From: Edaphobacter sp.
GTDB lineage: Bacteria > Acidobacteriota > Terriglobia > Terriglobales > Acidobacteriaceae
Assembly (NCBI RefSeq): GCF_028283685.1
Contig: NZ_JAPWKF010000007.1
Span: forward strand, 124,001-188,000
DNA: 64,000 nt
Reading direction: 5' to 3'
The notes below the pieces were generated by a model. The model made no database searches. It was not told the origin of the DNA and saw only the letters and a list, made by a program, of their open reading frames with translations. Both the position numbers and the translations under genes were made by a program. This document shows positions 60,845 to 64,000 of the stretch, one piece after another (position 1 is the stretch's first letter; each line of letters begins with the position of its first letter).

Positions 60845-60888
60845 ATCTATCGATTGTAAAGAAACGGGCCGCGAGGTGCAGACCCGAC

Positions 60889-61683
60889 CTAATTCGACAT
60901 CTGATCCAGCCTCTCCTGCAACTCCTTCAGCGTCTGCCGAACATCCTTCACCGAGTAACCCGCAGGCGCACGGAACAGCGCTGGGTCAGGCTCTGCCCGA
61001 GAAAACGGATCCAGCTCCACCGTCTGCTCTCCCGATCTCGGGTCTTCCCACTGCTCCTTCATCACCAGCTTCAGATCGGGCGACGTCCACGTCTCATGAA
61101 TCTTCGTAATCGGAGCATCATTGCCAGACCTCCCAATCGGAACCACCGTCGTCACCTTCCTGACCGTGACCGGTAAGCCCTGCAGCGTATCCGGGGCTAG
61201 ATCCTCGGTCGTCACCACTGGTTGCGGCCTTGAATCCTCCGCCGCCTGTTGCTTCTCCGCAGCAGGCTTCGCCGCTTCTTTCTTCTCCGGCAGCCTGATC
61301 AGCGTGGCCACCTTCGTCGTCCTGGGTCCCGTCGTCCAGATCATCATGGTGTGAGCCACAGGATCGAGCACGAACACCATCACCGTCTCCGGCTGTCCAT
61401 TCTGTGCCTCCTCCATCCTCCGCTCCACCCGCACTCTTCCAGCGGAATCTCGCGCGACCGAATGGTGTCCATGATGCGAGATCCTTGTCCCATCCGCCAG
61501 TACCCTCTTGATCCTCCGAACCTGCATCGCCGAATACGGCTGCCCCACCACAGGAGCCGCCATAAGCGTGTGTATCAATCCCCCATTTGCAATAACCTCT
61601 TGAGGCGCATCGCTCGCCGTCGCCTGTGCTCCCGCCAATGTCGTCATCAACGCCAGAAAACCAACCGCCATCGTCCTGCGCAT
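60889..61683 (-). CDS. Exported protein of unknown function
   Basis: This 264-residue protein starts at ATG 61683 with GGAGAG 4 nt upstream and has a signal peptide (MAVGFLALMTTLAGAQATA). The middle part (YSAMQVRRIKRVLADGTRIS, HHGHHSVARDSAGRVRVERR) and the second half (ITKIHETWTSPDLKLVMKEQ, WEDPRSGEQ) recur in acidobacterial exported proteins. An Ala/Glu/Lys linker (about 130-160) separates them. It probably acts in the periplasm; no function is known. It is 44 bp upstream of leuS on the same strand. Confidence 0.75.
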   Translation of the reverse strand: MRRTMAVGFLALMTTLAGAQATASDAPQEVIANGGLIHTLMAAPVVGQPYSAMQVRRIKRVLADGTRISHHGHHSVARDSAGRVRVERRMEEAQNGQPETVMVFVLDPVAHTMMIWTTGPRTTKVATLIRLPEKKEAAKPAAEKQQAAEDSRPQPVVTTEDLAPDTLQGLPVTVRKVTTVVPIGRSGNDAPITKIHETWTSPDLKLVMKEQWEDPRSGEQTVELDPFSRAEPDPALFRAPAGYSVKDVRQTLKELQERLDQMSN

Positions 61684-61832
61684 CGTTCTCTCCTGAGCCA
61701 ACGCTCCAAATGTACTGTGGGTCTTTTCACTTCAACCCGGAAAACTTGTCTAAGACTTACCAAATCTCTACATTGTTTCCGTGCTGTCTGTCTGAACCTA
61801 ACCAGCGGTAACCTATCGGAATAAGGTCAACA

Positions 61833-63185
61833 ATGAATAAACGGCAGTTCCTCAAGACCTCAGGAGTCCTCGTGTCCGGAAGCATCCTCTCCCGTTTCGC
61901 TCACGCTGAATCTCCCTCCGCTCCCGCTCAGAAGCCCCGCACCAACTGGGCCGGCAACCTCACCTATCACACCAGCAATCTCTTCGAGCCCACCACGGTC
62001 GCCGAACTCCAGCAGGTCATCAAGGACAACCCCAGCATCCGCCCCCTCGGCACCCGTCATTCCTTCAACGCCCTCGCCGACAGCACCCACGCCCAGGTCT
62101 CGCTCAGCCATTTCAAAGACATCACAATCGACGAGAAGACCCGCACCGTCTCCGTCGACGCCGGGGTCCGCTACGGCGACCTCGCCCCCGTCATCGACGC
62201 CAGGGGTTTCGCCGTCCACAACCTCGCCTCCCTGCCCCACATCTCCGTGCCCGGAGCCATCGCCACCGCAACCCACGGCTCCGGACTCCACAACAAGAAC
62301 CTGTCCTCCTCCGTAGCGGCAATCGAGTTCGTCGACGCCAACGGCGACCTGCAAAAGCTCTCCCGCGCCGACGGAGAAAAATTCAACGGTGCCGTCGTCA
62401 ACCTCGGACTCCTCGGCGTCATGACCAAAATCACCCTGGACCTCGAACCCTCCTTCCAGGTCGCGCAGACCGTCTACACCGACATCCCTTTCGCCGAGCT
62501 CGAACACCACTTCGACGACATCTTCGGCGCCGGCTACTCCGTCAGCATCTTCACCGACTGGCAGCACTCCCGCGGCACCGAGCTCTGGCTCAAGCGGCTC
62601 GTCAAAGCCGACCATCCCCTCGATACCCCGGAGATGTTCTACAACGCCCGCCTCGCCAACCGGAATCTGCATCCCATCCCCGCCCTCGACCCGGTCAACT
62701 GCACCCCGCAGATGAACCTCCCCGGCCCCTGGTACGAGCGTCTTCCCCACTTCCGCATGAACTTCACCCCCTCCAGCGGCGAAGAGCTGCAGACCGAGTA
62801 CTTCGTCCCCCGCGCCGACGCCTACAAGGCCATCCGCGCCGTCGAAACCCTCCGCGACAAGATCACGCCACACCTGCTCACCACCGAGCTCCGCGTCATC
62901 GCCGCCGACAACCTCTGGCTCAGCATGGCCCACCAGCAGGACTCCCTCGCCATCCACTTCACCTGGAAGCGCGAGTGGCCCGAGGTGCAGAAGATCCTCC
63001 CGCTCATCGAGGCCCAGCTCGCCCCCTTCAACCCGCGCCCCCACTGGGCCAAGCTCTCCACCCTCAAGCCCGATCACTTCCACCAGGCCTACCCACGCCT
63101 GAACGATTTCAAATCCCTGGTCCAGCAGTACGACCCCAAGGGCAAGTTCCGCAACGACCTCATCACCACCGAGCTCTACAGCTAG
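61833..63185 (+). CDS. FAD-linked oxidase, alditol-oxidase-like, exported
   Basis: This 450-residue flavoprotein of the VAO family resembles alditol/xylitol oxidase. PLGTRHSFNALADS places His76 where AldO attaches FAD covalently, and SVPGAIATATHGSG is the second FAD-binding block. GVMTKITLDLEPSFQV ends the FAD domain. The substrate domain leads to AKLSTLKPDHFHQAYPRLND and YDPKGKFRNDLI at the C-terminus. The N-terminus (MNKRQFLKTSGVLVSGSILS) is Tat-like with Lys-Arg instead of Arg-Arg, fitting export of a folded flavoprotein. It would oxidise polyols or sugar derivatives to aldehydes and produce H2O2. Confidence 0.88.
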   Translation: MNKRQFLKTSGVLVSGSILSRFAHAESPSAPAQKPRTNWAGNLTYHTSNLFEPTTVAELQQVIKDNPSIRPLGTRHSFNALADSTHAQVSLSHFKDITIDEKTRTVSVDAGVRYGDLAPVIDARGFAVHNLASLPHISVPGAIATATHGSGLHNKNLSSSVAAIEFVDANGDLQKLSRADGEKFNGAVVNLGLLGVMTKITLDLEPSFQVAQTVYTDIPFAELEHHFDDIFGAGYSVSIFTDWQHSRGTELWLKRLVKADHPLDTPEMFYNARLANRNLHPIPALDPVNCTPQMNLPGPWYERLPHFRMNFTPSSGEELQTEYFVPRADAYKAIRAVETLRDKITPHLLTTELRVIAADNLWLSMAHQQDSLAIHFTWKREWPEVQKILPLIEAQLAPFNPRPHWAKLSTLKPDHFHQAYPRLNDFKSLVQQYDPKGKFRNDLITTELYS

Positions 63186-63230
63186 CGCCAAGCACCGTCA
63201 CTCATCAAGCCAAACACCATCACTCATCAA

Positions 63231-63264
63231 AAAGAGAGACGCCATCCGACGTCTCTCTTTCTTT
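63231..63264 (+). terminator. Intrinsic terminator
   Basis: AAAGAGAGACG (63231-63241) pairs perfectly with CGTCTCTCTTT (63250-63260), then CTTT. Just upstream are two near-identical copies of a CACC[GA]TCACTCATCAA motif. Confidence 0.8.
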
Positions 63265-63279
63265 ACCCGCCACAAACTG

Positions 63280-63521
63280 TGTCATTCCGAGAGAGCGCAG
63301 CGAACCGAGGAACCCCCGCATTCGCCCGCATCGCCACAACTTCACGCCGGACGCACCAATACGGGTGCCCCATATCTCGAAGAGATGTGGGTCGCGGAAA
63401 ACCGGGTTCGCGGAAAGCCGGGTGCCCCATTCATGCAGCCTCACCGCATGAGTGGGCTTCGCGCAAAAGCGCGAACCGCTCTTCCTCCCTCCGTCATCCC
63501 AACCGAAGTAGAGGAACCTGC
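63280..63521. repeat. Cluster of dispersed repeats
   Basis: This spacer contains at least three elements typical of acidobacterial dispersed repeats: GTCATTCCGAGAGAGCGCAG (63281 on), GGTGCCCCATATCTCGAAGA (63363 on) with a second GGTGCCCCATTCATGCAGCC (63421 on), and GTCATCCCAACCGAAGTAGA (63493 on). It also holds a GTTCGCGGAAAGCCGGGT duplication. No gene is supported in it. Confidence 0.65.
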
Positions 63522-63579
63522 TTTCCTTCACCACCACCCCAACCGCTCCTTTCCCCCACCCCACCGCATCCAACCCAAC

Positions 63580-64000
63580 ATGACCCAGGAACTCAAAGGC
63601 CAACTCGCCGTCGTCACCGGAGCAGCCCGCGGCATCGGCGCCGCCATCAGCAAACAGCTCGCCTCCATGGGAGCCACCGTCGTCCTCGCCGCCCGCGACA
63701 AGGCAAAGCTGGAGCAGGTCCAGTCCGAAATCGCTGCCGACGGCGGTCAGGCCGAGATCGCAAGCTTCGATCTGACGAGCGATTCCTCCATCACCGCACT
63801 CGCCGACACCATCAAAGCCCACCACAGTCGCTGCGACATCCTCATCAACAACGCCGGCATCGGCATCCTGGGCAAGCCGCTCCACGAGACCACGCCCGAT
63901 GAGTGGGACAACCTCATGGCCACCAATCTCCGCGGCCCTTACCTCATGATCCGCGCCCTCGCGCCCCTCATGATCGCCGCAAACTCCGGTCACATCATCA
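63580..64000 (+). CDS. Short-chain dehydrogenase/reductase (N-terminal part)
   Basis: The frame from ATG 63580 runs off the window edge after 140 codons. The cofactor motif TGAARGIG follows QLAVV, AARDKAKLEQV is the end of the second strand, and the NNAG motif (DILINNAGIGILGKPLHETT) with DEWDNLMATNLRGPYLM is diagnostic for classical SDRs. The Ser-Tyr-Lys catalytic residues lie beyond the window. The substrate cannot be predicted. No strong Shine-Dalgarno sequence is visible. Confidence 0.9.
   Translation, partial: MTQELKGQLAVVTGAARGIGAAISKQLASMGATVVLAARDKAKLEQVQSEIAADGGQAEIASFDLTSDSSITALADTIKAHHSRCDILINNAGIGILGKPLHETTPDEWDNLMATNLRGPYLMIRALAPLMIAANSGHII

Noticed and set aside
61860-63191. Open frame of 443 codons opposite the alditol-oxidase-like gene
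   Set aside because: Composition of Gly, Val, Glu and Asp without domains; shadow of a G+C-rich gene with a strong third-position bias.

Overview
The window looks like a chromosomal segment of an Acidobacteriota bacterium, class Terriglobia (a Granulicella/Terriglobus/Edaphobacter-like soil organism). This is inferred from several signs: a large Oar-like TonB-dependent receptor, a VWFA protein of the acidobacterial type, GTP-type PEP carboxykinase, many small exported proteins with no wider homology, G+C-rich coding sequence, dispersed repeats reading as 'GTCATCCTGA...CGAAGGACC', and an RpoB with an extra double zinc ribbon. No rRNA, tRNA, CRISPR array, phage or insertion sequence was found.

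Layout. 1-3.6 kb: the end of a sialidase-like gene, an AI-2E/PerM-family membrane protein and PEP carboxykinase. 3.65-8.8 kb: the most interesting region. Two promoter-plus-terminator units share the same terminator stem. The second encodes a 29-residue peptide with nine cysteines whose start codon lies at the predicted transcription start. A 38-residue membrane peptide, a YeiH-family (putative sulfate exporter) transporter, a second mini-ORF with a Cys-Cys-Cys run and a TonB-dependent receptor follow. I read this as a candidate cysteine-sensing attenuation system controlling sulfur-related transport. 8.9-14.3 kb: an MFS exporter, an exported protein and 2-oxoglutarate dehydrogenase E1. 14.4-21.5 kb: cold shock protein, cytidylate kinase, a repeat-rich winged-helix-like protein, an exported protein, MutL and a 49-residue conserved protein. 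21.7-27.1 kb: a Tat-exported Gfo/Idh/MocA oxidoreductase overlapping a DUF6807/PmoA-like gene, a Tat-exported HisC-like aminotransferase and pyruvate kinase. 27.3-36.6 kb: BrkB/YihY protein, thioredoxin-like protein, VWFA protein, PAS-GGDEF-EAL protein, a small stress membrane protein, a cNMP-binding histidine kinase, a frameshifted ROK/polyphosphate-glucokinase-like gene and two small exported proteins.

36.7-48.3 kb is the minus-strand cluster rplA-rplJ-rplL-rpoB-rpoC, without the usual rplK and nusG in front. It is divergent from rph (RNase PH). 49.3-64 kb: an exported protein, a cupin/JmjC-like protein, a LacD-type aldolase, a SulP transporter with a beta-carbonic anhydrase, a small membrane protein behind a palindromic promoter, guaA, a membrane protein coupled to leuS, an exported protein, an alditol-oxidase-like flavoprotein, a repeat-rich spacer and the start of a short-chain dehydrogenase.

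How the genes work together: most of the window is core metabolism and information processing (gluconeogenesis, TCA cycle, glycolysis, nucleotide synthesis, mismatch repair, transcription, translation). Probable transcription units are Gfo/Idh/MocA plus DUF6807, carbonic anhydrase plus SulP (bicarbonate uptake), leuS plus a membrane protein, and rplA-rpoC. Several genes (the Cys peptide, rph, guaA, perhaps mutL) have a -10-like hexamer 6-8 nt before the start codon and no Shine-Dalgarno sequence, which suggests leaderless transcripts.
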